A stretch of 64,000 bases of DNA from Diplolepis rosae. Its lineage: Eukaryota > Arthropoda > Insecta > Hymenoptera > Diplolepididae. Position 1 is the first letter of the stretch, and each line of letters opens with the position of its first letter. Shown here one piece after another: positions 21,817-32,214 of the stretch. The notes under the pieces were generated by a model, which saw nothing but the letters and a program-made list of their open reading frames with translations, was not told where the DNA came from and did no database searches. The stretch is taken from NCBI GenBank assembly GCA_030998225.1, contig JAPYXD010000308.1, positions 754,001 to 818,000 of the forward strand. The letters run 5' to 3'. Both the position numbers and the translations under genes were made by a program.

Positions 21817-22846
21817 ATGGAGATTCCAGACGGTCATTTTGGTCACATTTTACTTTATTACTTCCGAAAAAGGTAAAAACGCAGTGCAGGCTCGGAAAAA
21901 GTTGTATGATATTTATGGTGAAAAATCATTAACAGAACGTCAGTGCCAGAATTGGTTTGCTCGTTTTCGTTCCGGAGATTTTGACCTCAAAGATGCACCA
22001 CGCTCTGGACGCCCAACTGATGTTGACGACGACAAAATAAAAGCAATGATAGAAAATAACCGGCGTAGTACGACACGAGAGATCGCAGAGAAGCTTAACA
22101 TATCACATACATCTGTTGAAAAACATTTAAAACAACTTGGTTACGTTAATAAGCTCGATATTTGGGTTCCTCACAAATTGAACGAAATTCTACTCACCAA
22201 ACGAATTTCCATTTGCGATTCACTGCTGAAACATAACGAAACCGATCCATTTTGAAAGCGAATCATAACGGGTGACGAAAAATGGGTTCTTTAGGATAAC
22301 GTCGTGCGAAAAAGATCATGGAGCAAGCGAGACGAGCTTGCACAATCGACATCAAAAGCCGATATTCATCAAAAGAAGGTTATGCTGAATGTTTGGTGCG
22401 ATTTCAAAGGTATTGTTTATTTTGAGCTGCTCCCAAGGAACCAAACTATCAATTCGAATGTCTACGGTCGCCAGCTAATGAAATTGGACAAAGAAGTCAA
22501 GGAAAAGCGGCCAGAACTGTCAACTCGTAAAGGCGTCATCTTCCATCAAGATAACGCCAGACCAGATACATCGTTGAACACTCGCAAAAACTTATTGGAG
22601 TTAAAGTGGGAAGTGATGCCTCATCCACCGTATAGTCCTGACCTTGCACCATCTAATCATCATTTATTCCGTTCACTTTAAAAACATTTGAAAGGAAAAA
22701 CATTCGATTCAAATGAGGCTGTCAAAAATGAGTTGATTCAGTTTTTTGCCTCTAAGAACCAAACTTTTTACGAAAGCGGAATTATGAAGCTGACTGAAAG
22801 ATGGCAAAAGGTAATTGAACAAAATGGTCAATATATAATTGACTAA
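21817..22846 (+). pseudogene. mellifera-like mariner transposase, inactive
   Basis: I choose the start at 21817 (MEIPDGHFGHILLYYFRK), which aligns with the family N-terminus. A one-base shift near 21872 leads into GKNAVQARKKLYDIYGEKS. HTH regions WFARFRSGDFDL and AEKLNISHTSVEKHLKQLGY follow, then WVPHKL. Stops occur at 22254, near 22292 and at 22678. Catalytic motifs: IITGDEKW is intact, FHQDNARPDTS keeps Asp, and APSNHHLF has Asn in place of the third Asp. The C-terminus ends NGQYIID. The gene is dead by stops, frameshift and active-site loss. Confidence 0.9.
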
Positions 22847-24216
22847 TGTTTGTTATTTGTATTAATAAACTTGCATTGCAAATAATGAATAAAAAACGAA
22901 ATGACTTTGTTGTCAACCCAATAGAAGTTTTCTAAATTTCTGCAATACAGCAAACTGAATGCTGCTTTCTAGCAACTCGCTCGTCGTAACGCAGCTCTCG
23001 AGTTGCTGATAATCAGTATTTTGTTGAATAAAACGCAGCGTTCGAAATGCTGGAAATCAGTAACTCGAATGCTGCTTTGCAGCAACTCGCTAGTCAAATC
23101 GCAGCACTTGAGTTACTGATAAGCAATATTCCTTTAGACGAAATGCAGCACTCTAAATGCTGAAAAAAAGTATGAAAATTAAAATGTAAAATCAGTGTAA
23201 AAATTAAAATTTAAAAATTTTTTTTTCTTTTTGTTTACATTTATACCATTTACACTTCTTTTAGACCTTTTTATTACACACGCGTAGGCCTTCTTAAATT
23301 TTTACCCTGAAAAAACCCTAAATTACATTAATCAATTGCCTCTGCTGCGTTTTTAACATGGATCGCCGTCGTGGAACACTCGCATCTTATCAACTACGCT
23401 ACCGCTCGCATGGTTTTGAGACCCCTATTATTGTATGTTGTATGATCGTATATATGTATGATGTATTACATCATCTCTGCTAAAAATTTTCAAAATCACA
23501 GAATTTGTAGTTTTTTCAATATTTTCACTAGTCCAAGTGAAATAATTTCCCGTTTTCAATGCAATTGTATAATAAAAATTATTATTCCATTTTATTCATT
23601 TGATTTATTTCTTTAAAATTGATATGTACCCCAAAGATTTTTATTTCAAGCTTTAATTCAATGTTTTACAATTGAAATTTATAACAAAATATTCAGCCCA
23701 AATGTAACATATATTAGTTTACTAATCGTTTATTTCTGCAACTCAGTTCACGGTGTGCTGAATATTAGAAGCCTTGATACCTGTGCTCGTTAATAAGAGG
23801 TGACAATGTCGCGAAATAAGAAATACTGACACTGAGTACTTTATTTCTTATATTCAGTGATTGATTCACTGAAAAAGAAGTCAAATGCTTTGATTTAGTT
23901 ATAACGCGTACTGCGGGTCAGTGAATCGTAGTTGCTAATATTAGGTTTCTTATATATTTCTTCACTTCAGAATGCGAGTTGCTGCTGAGCAGCATTTTCT
24001 TACTCAGTATGTGCACGGACTGAGCCGCAGTACAAAAATACTGCTCAGCAGCAACTGACGTTGCTGACCGACCGGCATACCGATGATCAGTAATCGATTG
24101 CTGATCAGCAGAATTTACTTTTATGCGTTTGGCAGAAATTTCAAGCTCAACTAATTAATTACTAATACTTGGTAAATTTGCATTGGCTTTGGGGTCCATA
24201 CATGAAGGAGTCTATT

Positions 24217-24260
24217 TAATCAGACGTTTTGGCTCTGATCGGAGCCCTCATTAGTGATTT
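24217..24260 (-). ncRNA. Degenerate hammerhead motif in Penelope pseudo-LTR
   Basis: Minus-strand order: TCA, CTAATGAG, GGCTC, loop, GAGCC, AAAAC, GTC, TGA. The architecture matches the intact motif at 50455, but both invariant G positions (CTGATGA and GAAA) are A, so it should be inactive. Confidence 0.55.
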
Positions 24261-24289
24261 ATTTGGATCTAAAAATATACACTGACTGA

Positions 24290-24720
24290 GGATTATCTTC
24301 ACACATACACAGACTAAACAAAAATACCTAACAGCATCACGTAATATCAATAATCTATCCCGTGTTTTGAAACCAACAAAAGACAGAATTTCAAAACTTG
24401 ACACCTCTGACGTCGTTTACAACATCCCCTCGACAGATTGTACAGACACTTATATAGGTACTACAAAATGACCACTAAAAACAAGAATCCACGAACACAA
24501 GAGGGATGTTTACAACCCTCCGGACAAATGGACTGCCTTAACAAAACACGCATGGGAACATGGCCACATATTTAACTTTGAAAATATCCAAATCGTAGAA
24601 AGAGCTGACAATTACAAAAACGAATGATTTTAGAGATGACACATATAGCCAGTAATCCAAACTCAATTTACCAAACAACTGACATAGATAACCTATCCGT
24701 TTTTTATCTGTCATTAAATA
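24290..24720 (+). pseudogene. GIY-YIG endonuclease remnant of Penelope-like element
   Basis: In Penelope-like elements a C-terminal GIY-YIG domain cuts target DNA. Seen here: VYNIPSTDCTDTYIGTTK, in which VYNIP stands at the GIY position and TYIG at YIG. A stop replaces the next residue. Then TRIHEHKRDV supplies the conserved Arg and His, and TALTKHAWEHGHIFNFENIQ matches the family's downstream block with its GH.FNF core. Stops and a frameshift near 24620 end it. The upstream linker residues LSRVLKPTKDRISKLDTSDV are also typical. The polymerase portion is missing. Confidence 0.75.
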
Positions 24721-25010
24721 ACAAAAATTAAAAAAGGAAGAAACACTTTTTTTGGGTCAATTGATTCCAAGGAATATTCTTTCCCTTTTACGGTATTGCC
24801 CTCTTTCTCAAGCTCTCTTCCCAACTAGAAAATGCATAGATTGTCTTCATATCTGTCAAAAATGTGCTGAACCCTTCGGACTCCGGTTACAATTTACAAT
24901 CTTCCTTTCAAAGTTTTTTTCCTCTACCTTGTTCTGCTTGTTTCTCCTCCTAACTGTCCTCCCCGCGCATTTAGAAATCAGTCACAAATCTAACATCTTA
25001 CAGTGAGTTT

Positions 25011-26035
25011 GGTAAGAAAATTATGTGCTTTCAGAAAATATATTGTAGGAAAAAGAAAATAAGGAATAAAAATTTCATCTTCAACCCAGGTCTTTTTTAT
25101 TAAAAAAGAGGAATCTTTCCTGTTTACATAGAAGAATAATTGAATTCTGATTGAAATCAGTACAGACTGGAGAATTTGGATATCTAATTGTATAACATTT
25201 TTATTTTCTATCCTAAGATGCAAAAAGTTTTGCCGCCAGATCTTAATTTCCTGTTCCAAAGAATTTTCATGTGTCGTCATCAAAAGTTTTTTATATCATT
25301 TGGTTCATGATTTTTTGTCTTACGCTACAAGTCCTGTACTAGTTATGTACAAGCATATTCTAGTTTGTGTAATGAAACGTCTTTTAGCGTGCCTCACAAG
25401 GAAAAGTTTAAACGGAGTGAATTGGACTCGTCTGGTTTGACGCGATAGGAAAAGAAAAGTAACGCAACTATGTATCGGTGAGAGTCGTGTGGAATTGTGT
25501 TCGTGATTAATAAAAATGTTATTGCTATCACAGTAGGTATAAGAGTTGCATTCCATTAGTTTAATAATACAACAATAAATAATTAATTGTCTACCATAGA
25601 AAAATAGTACAATTGAGGGTCCGGATGCAAGAATGGGTCGCGTGCTCGAAAACACTAGGTGATAAAAAGAGTTCGGGAAAGTTTAAGGCACAGAAAAAGT
25701 GAGACGGCAAAGTTCTTCGTTAAGGTTCAAAGCAATTTTGTGGAAAAAATTATTGTAATCGGGCGATTTTTAATTGATGAAAGTGTTGTTTAAAAAAAAA
25801 ACGCTCGGCGCGTGAGATGGGCTATTTAACAGAAAATGTAAGACTGCGCATATATAGAACAAGTTTTACACACTCTTCCGATTAAAAAAAAAGAAGCTGC
25901 GGATGAATACTTTTATTATTTTTCTTCTCTTAATAAGGAAAAATAACGCTAAATAACGTTAAAACTGCAGTGCCGTAAATACTTGTCGACTCGCTCGTAT
26001 TTCTAAGGTTATTCGTCCATTATTTAGAAATGCTC
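25011..26035. other. No recognisable gene
   Basis: AT-rich DNA. Minus frames at 24990-25283 (97 codons) and 25320-25655 (111 codons) have no recognisable domain, signal peptide or neighbouring promoter, and I treat them as chance. Confidence 0.4.
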
Positions 26036-26440
26036 AAGAGTGAAAACCCCCTCATTGTTGAGGTAATTTTGATTGAGCGCAAACTTCCAGCGGATGAAAT
26101 GTTCTTCATTATGTAATAAAGTTTCCTAAAAAGTATCAATTTCATTGAACTAAGCGATCAAAAAATACAAACATTCAATCAGCTGTGATCGAGCGCGTGT
26201 GAGTTAAGAACTCTGGAGTCTCGACAATCTCCAAATCTGGTCGCTCCGACTTGCATTGTTTTTGCCAATTAATTTATTATTTTAGTAAATTAAATGAAAA
26301 CTGCAATTGGAGTAATTATTTTTAGTTAAGGAAGGATACTGAAGAATATTTCTTCCGCTGGAAGTTTACGATTACTCCAAATTCCCTCGATAAACGAAGC
26401 GATTGAACATTTGAGGGCAGAAGTTCTATTGCTGTTAAGT
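26036..26440. repeat. Imperfect inverted repeat (possible old MITE)
   Basis: AACTTCCAGCGGATGAAATG near 26088 is mirrored by TTTCTTCCGCTGGAAGTTTA near 26350. Weaker complementarity extends outward. No clear terminal boundaries or target duplication. Confidence 0.4.
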
Positions 26441-26654
26441 GCCATTTTACGAATTTTTCACGGTGATGAAAAAACATTATTATTTTAACAGATGTTTATA
26501 AAAACTACTGGAATTTAATTTGCACATAATATTCCATAGCGTAGGGTGTGTTAACTCCAGGGAGTTTGGCAAACCTATTTCTGTTAAGTCTATTCACGCT
26601 CCAATGTACTAGGATGTTTGATATTAACGTGTTAAAATCAACAAAAATTAATTT

Positions 26655-26775
26655 TTTGGCAAAAATCGGTTTTATTTCTCAATATACTCCCCACTTAGCT
26701 CGATACAACGATTCCAACATTCTTTCAAGTTCTCTATGCCTTCCGAATAATACGAGTTGTCAAACCCTCTAAAAT
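26655..26775 (-). pseudogene. mariner transposase C-terminal scrap
   Basis: The minus strand reads GIENLKECWNRCIELSGEYI, then EK and a stop (26672-26674). This is the usual last exon-like block of several mariner subfamilies (WNKCIxLxGEYVEK). Nothing upstream aligns, so about 25 residues survive. Confidence 0.6.
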
Positions 26776-26838
26776 TCCCTTCTGTTTCCCATTCAACAGT
26801 CACGTCCTACGACATATTTAAATGTATTATAGGCACAG

Positions 26839-27115
26839 GCAATGTCAGGGGAAAATTTGGGAAAGTTACTAGGAGAGAGAAAACTACCGATAGAAAACGA
26901 AGGATATAACTACGTCACGCACAGCGGGATACTGCGCAATGCGTGACGTCATGTAAGAATATAATATAAAAAGGACACGTCGCCAGATTTAAAGTCAGTC
27001 TTGCGAGTAGAAATAAAGTGCTGCGTTTCCTTAAAATCTTTTGAAAGGATTTCCAGCGTGAAGTATTCATTTCATCGCAGTCACACTTGTGGGGATCCTT
27101 ACAACAATCCACTCA
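26839..27115 (+). promoter_or_regulatory. Core promoter (CRE, TATA, initiator); possible solo LTR
   Basis: A perfect CRE TGACGTCA (26944-26951) sits in an inverted repeat CGTCACGCA...TGCGTGACG. TATAAAAAG (26965-26973) is followed about 30 bases later by an arthropod initiator TCAGTC (26995-27000). AATAAA appears at 27011. This packing resembles an LTR (TGTCAGGGG...TTACAACA), but I find no second LTR, primer-binding site or target duplication. A real gene promoter is the alternative. Confidence 0.45.
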
Positions 27116-28060
27116 CACCTGTGTCCACTATCTTATAAAAGCTAATTCAAGGATTTACAAAGGTACCAAATTTATATTTTCCTTGTTCTGTTCGCTTTAT
27201 TTTACCTATTAGTCCAGAGAAATTAGACGATTTTCTTATGGTTTTGGAATAGTATATTGCAGGCCTCACAGACCGGTCCTTATATCCCCTATTGTCCTCC
27301 ATATTCAGTTGAAGTCCCTAAAGTCTCTTATTTTCACGATTTGGTCCCTAAAATACCTTATTTTCAGCCATTAGTATGCATTTTTTAAAATTTGTATAAA
27401 ATCGAGGTATACAAACGTTGCATTCTTCTAATAACCTAACTATTTTGAAACTGTCATTAAATAATATTTAAATTTCGAGCGCTTTTATTCAAGAAATTAT
27501 GATTGGTCGATGTACGCACTGCCTCAGTCAATAACATTAGCGACGAACGACATGTTAATGTTAGGTGTAACAGGTAAAACCATTGCAATAATGATATAAA
27601 TATCATTCGGAATTCAAAAGACCTAAGAATTATAAGAGAAGTCCATAGATGTAACCGTTACAGTAGTATTGTTTTAGTAATTTATTTAAACTTAAAATGA
27701 AGTCAAGAAAACTCATATTGTGTTATTAGAAGTATACTTATTAATAAAAAGACTGAAATTTAAAGAAATAAAATTAATTCTTTAACCAAAGTATAAAACA
27801 TTTTTAAAAAAAAGGAAATTTCGTTGAGAGTTAATTGAAATTTAATTTAATTGGACTTACATACACAGTGTGTCCCAAAAATAACCGAACTTTATATTTA
27901 AATCATACAACATGCAGCGCCATCTATTGAAAATTTGCAGCATTAAAAGATACATACATCCTCTTTCAAACGCACCTAAATTCATGTAAAACGGATGACA
28001 GATATGAAAGTTACAGCCATTTCAATAAAAGAAAAAGTGTGCTAATGTTACAAAACAAAA

Positions 28061-28751
28061 ATGGAACAAAGAGCAAATATAAAATTTTGGGTTAAACTTG
28101 AAAAAAAATTCGCTGAGACATACGAATTGATGAAAAAAGTTTATGGTGATGATTGTATGAGTCGTACTCAAGTTTATACATGGTTTACACGATTTAAAAA
28201 TGGTCGTGAGGATTTGAATGACGACCTAAGGCCAGGTAGTCCAGAAGTTAGTAATCCTGCTGAATTGGTGGAAAAAGTCCGTGAAATCATTGGTATCGAT
28301 GCCAATTTTACTACGAGAATGTTGGCTGAGGAATTAAATACGAGTAAAAACACTATTTGGAGAATTTTAACTGAAGATTTGGGTAAAAGAAAGGTCTGTG
28401 CACGTTTTGTTCCACATCAGTTAAATGAAAACCAAAAAAGTGAACGAATTTTTGATGAAAAACCGAATTTCTCTCATCAACCACCCTCCGTATTCGCCTG
28501 ATCTATCACCATGTGACTACTTTCTATTTCCAAAACTGAAAACCAAGATGAAAGGAGCATTTTATGATGATATCCCAGCCATTCAAACAGCTGTAACCGA
28601 GGTGCTGAAGAACATTCCTACACCGAGAAAAAAAACTGTTGATTCAACAGTTTTTTTTTCTCCGTGTATGAATGACATAAAAAAATCTATGCATGCGCTG
28701 GTTGATCGTTCCAAACGTTGTATTGAGTCTATTGGAACCTATTTTGAATAA
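28061..28751 (+). pseudogene. mariner transposase with core deletion
   Basis: The N-terminus (MEQRANIKFWVKLEKKFAET) and both helix-turn-helix regions (TWFTRFKNGREDLNDD; AEELNTSKNTIWRIL) are intact to VPHQLNENQK. About 430 bp coding the first and second catalytic Asp are then missing, and the frame shifts. NHPPYSPDLSPCDYFLFPKL keeps the third Asp, and the C-terminus ends ESIGTYFE at 28751. Within the C-terminal part, 16 extra codons (residues PRKKTVDSTVFFSPC) come from a palindromic micro-insertion that leaves the frame open. It resembles mariners with the PYSPDLSPCD motif rather than the Mos1 or mellifera types here. Confidence 0.85.
28621..28666. mobile_element. 46-bp palindromic micro-MITE of the CAC(T/G)GAG clan
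   Basis: It runs CACCGAGAAAAAAAACTG, centre TTGATTCAA, back to TTTTCTCCGTG, a hairpin over its whole length. TA flanks at 28619-28620 and 28667-28668 form the 2-bp duplication. Element plus duplication adds exactly 48 bases (16 codons) to the host mariner frame. Confidence 0.8.
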
Positions 28752-28929
28752 ATAATAACTTTCAAAGATAATATAATGTGTATCTTATTCTATATCCAAA
28801 AAGTTCGGCTATTTTTGGGACACACTGTGTACATAGTCGTGATATGTAGGTAATTTCCTATTTAGAACTCACGTCCGAAAATTTGTGAAGTGCAGTTGTG
28901 TACAAAAATATGAATATATTTATTGAATT

Positions 28930-29060
28930 TGAAAATGTTTCTGTGGAAAAAAAGACGCTTTCGACTACGCTGGGATTCAAGCCCAGGTCTTTCGATTGCC
29001 GGTCGACTGCTCTTTCAAACTCAACTAATTTATTTGAATATATTTATTACTTACTAAAAT
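28930..29060. repeat. tRNA-like SINE head fragment
   Basis: TTTCTGTGGAAAAAAAGACG, CTTTCGACTACGCTGGGATT and GATTGCCGGTCGACTGCTC match the left arm of the hairpin at 20581. They are followed by the tail CAACTAATTTATTTGAATA. The B box is on the minus strand. Confidence 0.65.
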
Positions 29061-29243
29061 AAAAAGTATTACGTCTTTATTTACCTTTTATTAAGAGTTT
29101 ATTCTTTTTAATAACTTTCTTTCATACCTAATTTTTGTTAAAAAAATGTACCCTATGAGCTTAAAGAAGCTCCCTTTGGGAATGAAAACAGGTCCCTATA
29201 TACCCTATTTTTAATCCCAAAGGGACTGAGAGGCCTGATATTG

Positions 29244-30440
29244 TGCACCGAGAGCGAAAGCGGGCTTGTAAAAGGCACAAATGCCCGTTTTTGCTCGGGG
29301 TTCACATACTATTTTGTCCAACAGCGGAGCGAAAGCGAGTTTTCGACTTTGAAAATATACAAAGCGGGTTTGAAGTAATTGATGTTCTGTTGGTTGCTAT
29401 ATGTTATCTGTCATTTTTGGGAGCTAAATTGAGCTAAAAAATTATTATAAAATTATAAAAGTTGTCGAAAAAAAGTTGTAGTGTGGGAAATTTGTTATAA
29501 AGATGTTCAAAAATCCACTCGCCAAGTTAATTTGTTTATGAGTTATTCTGTAATTATCTTAAAAATCGCGTAAAAGTTTGACTGGTCATAAAGTAATGTA
29601 AAATGCAACTATAGATATTTCGTGCATAGGAAAAGACAGATTTTTTGACGTACAACAACAGTTGCAAACCCCAATTTTCTCGACGTTATAGTTTTCGAGC
29701 AATTAATATTGCAACTAGTGCGAGGGGCTTTTTATTAATACGCGCAACTTTTGTAGCAGAGGCGGGAAAAAATCATTCGTACACAAAATCTCTACTAAAG
29801 GGTATGTTTTATCATAAACAATTCATAATTTCATTTGTGAATAAAATTTCGTTGTTTAATTACATTATACAACTAAGAGTGAATGTCTAACAGCTAAAAT
29901 CTTGACAATGAATCGTGTCCGAGTGTCCTTCTTCTTGCAATAAAAAAACTGCTATTTTTTTTATATCATAAAAATCTTTCGAAACTGATGAGATTTTGAT
30001 CAATTTAATGGACGTTGTTTTTTTTGGGAGCCTTGGTTAAGCCGCCGCCGCCTCCCCCCCGCAAAACACAGAAAACGGAAACTAAACACTCAAGAACATG
30101 GGCCACGCAGGTCACGAGACCAATTCAGTTCCTAACTATCGATATTTTTCTCCATATGGGGTATAATTTCTCAAGTGATACCACCCCAAAAAACGAAGTC
30201 GTCCGATCGGGCTTAAAGTTTGGCTGATTGAAGTCCTATTTGATGGTACTTCCCACAAAAAATTTTTTTTCGTTTTGACAAATATTTGCTGAAATAGGAT
30301 ACATGTTCATTGAAGTTGTGAAAAATACTTTTATATGCTTCTTTGAAGGTTTTTATTATTTAATATGAATTTTTTTCTCAAGCAGTGTCGCTGCTCTAGT
30401 TTGTGGGCACTAGATTTTTTCAGCACCAGTTTGTGAACAA
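29244..30440. other. Unassigned DNA with a small GC hairpin
   Basis: At 29247-29300 GAGAGCGAAAGCGGGC and GCCCGTTTTTGCTC can pair. Frames 29243-29437, 29645-29890 and 30015-30227 (60-80 codons) show no domain. A proline-rich CCGCCGCCGCCTCCCC tract at 30042 is simple sequence. Confidence 0.35.
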
Positions 30441-30448
30441 TGGATGTA

Positions 30449-31338
30449 CCAGTTTGTGGACACTCAGTTTTATTCCGAATTACTTTGTTAACCACGACTC
30501 ATATAAACTTGCATGATGTTTTAAAGGAAACAATCACTTAATTATTAATAATTTCGTCCTTTTTAAATTAATTAACATCTTATATTAAAGTTTCGGAGTA
30601 TATTAAATTTTTCTTTATTAGGTGGTGCTAGATTTTTTATGAAAAGCGACAAGTTTTTTGCATGAATATCAATTAAAACTTTAGAAATATTATTAAAGAA
30701 CTATTAAACTCTGTATTTTTCGAATTATTTATTACTATATTCCAAAAGTGTAAGATGAAAAGTTTTGTTTATAAGTACATTTTACTGACTTTTTGAGGCT
30801 ATAATCGATAAAAAAATTTATTGACAAATGGAGAATCGTTAATTGACTCATAATTTACTAAATAAACATAAATACAGAGATAAAACACGTTAGAATTAAT
30901 TTTTTCACATGACTGTTTACAAATAGGTACATGCACGTATTTTCTGTACCAGTTTGTAGACTGCTGTATTGAACAATAAATGATAAGAAATTGAGACTTT
31001 GCAGTGACGCTTGTGTAAAATATTAACATTCTTGATTTATTAAAACCTTTTTTTATTAACTTACCTTGACTTTTGTGCGTATCCCATAAACAAACGTAAG
31101 TCTACTGTCAAAACAGTTTCAACTAAGATGGAGGTGATTTCATTGCTACCACTATGCTGACACTGACATTTGCATAGAAAACAGCGGTTTATTTTTAAAA
31201 TATTCAAATTTCCCACCGTCAACTCATATCAATCTTATTTCTTATTATTCCAGAATAATATTTATAAAGATTATCGTAAGGTTTTTTATCATTTGACATA
31301 TTAATGGAGAAAAATATGAACAAGTGTCCACAAACTGG
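30449..31338. mobile_element. TA-flanked element with CCAGTTTGTGGACACT ends
   Basis: Inverted termini CCAGTTTGTGGACACT and AGTGTCCACAAACTGG lie inside TA at 30447-30448 and 31339-31340. Two further direct copies of the motif occur at about 30425 (just outside) and 30944 (inside). TA duplication and a CCAGT start suggest a Tc1/mariner or pogo-type non-autonomous element. No coding region. Confidence 0.6.
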
Positions 31339-31340
31339 TA

Positions 31341-32214
31341 CATAAACATTCGAAACACCTAAGCTATAAAAGAAAACTAATCCACGTTTATACATTAGTG
31401 CACGAAAAAAAATGTGTAGCTGGTACAAAGAAACGTATCGCTGTTCCAGCTATATTAGTAACTATCCTAACCATAAATATGGCTGATGTTACCTAAAAAA
31501 TTCTTGTGACTGCTATACATTTTTTTCTGCGTTTAACTTGAAATACATATCAAAAAGGAAGGTAGGGTGAATATAGCAAACATAAAACATAATACAATTG
31601 TAGTGTTAGATAATGCGAGAAAAAATGACAATTTTTCTTAACAAGAAAATAACTTGATAAAGACAATTGAAAATTCTTTCGAATAAAAACTGAATCTAAT
31701 GTTCAGATAATTTGTTTCCTTTTTTAAAAATGTGTCTTAAAAAGCTCTTCTGATTTTTCAATATTTAAAAAATATGCAAAGAAGGTAGCAAGAATATAAC
31801 AGAATATAAAATATGATTAGAAATAATCTTTGGTAATGTGAGATAAATGTGAAAACTGACTTAAAAATAAACAGAAAAACCTCGATAAAAAAAAGCATGA
31901 AAATTCTTTGGAATTAAAATCAAATAAGTAATTTTATAATGTACGACTCAAACTCCAGTCTCATCTGTTAAAATTGAAATTTTGAAAAATTTGTTTCTGG
32001 TTTTAATCCTCTTCTTTCGCTGTTTTTGTCTTTTAGAGAAAATTGGAAAAGTTGTCGGCAGTTACAGTCAAATGTAAAATTTGTTCATGTAAACATTTTA
32101 CTGAAACGAATTTTGGTTAGTTAGTTAATAAAGTACGTGTTAATAGTAAAGTGTAAGTTAGTAAAGTTGAAGACGTTTTCATATAATTGATTGGTATATA
32201 GAACGTCCAATGGT
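31341..32214. other. No recognisable feature
   Basis: AT-rich DNA without open frames of note, inverted repeats or known motifs. Confidence 0.4.

Larger units (their letters stand above)
21107..22921 (+). mobile_element. mellifera-like mariner with nested TTAA element
   Basis: Terminal repeats TTGGGTCGGAAACAAAGTCA / TGACTTTGTTGTCAACCCAA are flanked by TA at 21105-21106 and 22922-22923. The 1,815-bp length exceeds the usual 1.3 kb because a TTAA element occupies the 5' untranslated part. It sits inside the 20988-24130 element. Confidence 0.9.
20988..24130. mobile_element. 3.1 kb DNA element with CAGCAACT subterminal repeats
   Basis: The left end GCACACAAAAAAGTAAATGC and right end TTTACTTTTATGCGTTT are imperfect inverted repeats. 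Near both ends are many copies of a CAGCAACTCG / CTGCTCAGCAGCAACT motif in both orientations (for example 21026, 22960, 23073, 23968, 24037), typical of subterminal transposase-binding sites. It splits the SINE, and the unoccupied junction (GCAGT/GGCAG) is present at about 58682. The original element was about 1.3 kb, and a mariner adds the rest. No transposase of its own is visible, and no clear target duplication. Confidence 0.65.
24150..25010 (+). mobile_element. Penelope-like element fragment
   Basis: It begins TAATACTTGGTAAATTTGCA. A very similar sequence with GCCAATGCAAACG recurs in both arms of the foldback at 49345 and 52340. A hammerhead-like motif and a GIY-YIG coding remnant follow. 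The RT domain is absent from the preserved part. The 84-codon frame at 24752-25006 is unidentified. Insertion is beside the SINE tail AACTAATTAATT. Confidence 0.65.
27864..28829 (+). mobile_element. Internally deleted mariner with intact ends
   Basis: Terminal repeats CACAGTGTGTCCCAAAAATA, continuing into (A/G)CCGAACTT, are nearly perfect. TA flanks at 27862-27863 and 28830-28831. At 966 bp, including a 48-bp insertion, it lacks about 430 bp of the transposase core. It is a non-autonomous derivative that could be moved by a relative. Confidence 0.9.
27260..29237. mobile_element. Element with CAGGCCTC ends and 6-bp target duplication
   Basis: The left end CAGGCCTCACAG and right end CTGAGAGGCCTG are inverted. 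Both are flanked flush by ATATTG (27254-27259; 29238-29243). Terminal CAG and a short duplication resemble hAT-type elements that make 6-bp duplications. A looser subterminal similarity (GGTCCCTA / TAGGGACC) continues inward. No transposase of its own is present. It contains a complete mariner (27864-28829) and a SINE fragment (28930). Confidence 0.6.

Noticed and set aside
24990..25655. Two minus-strand frames of 97 and 111 codons
   Set aside because: Biased AT-driven composition, no domain, no splice or promoter context. Frames of this length arise by chance in 64 kb.
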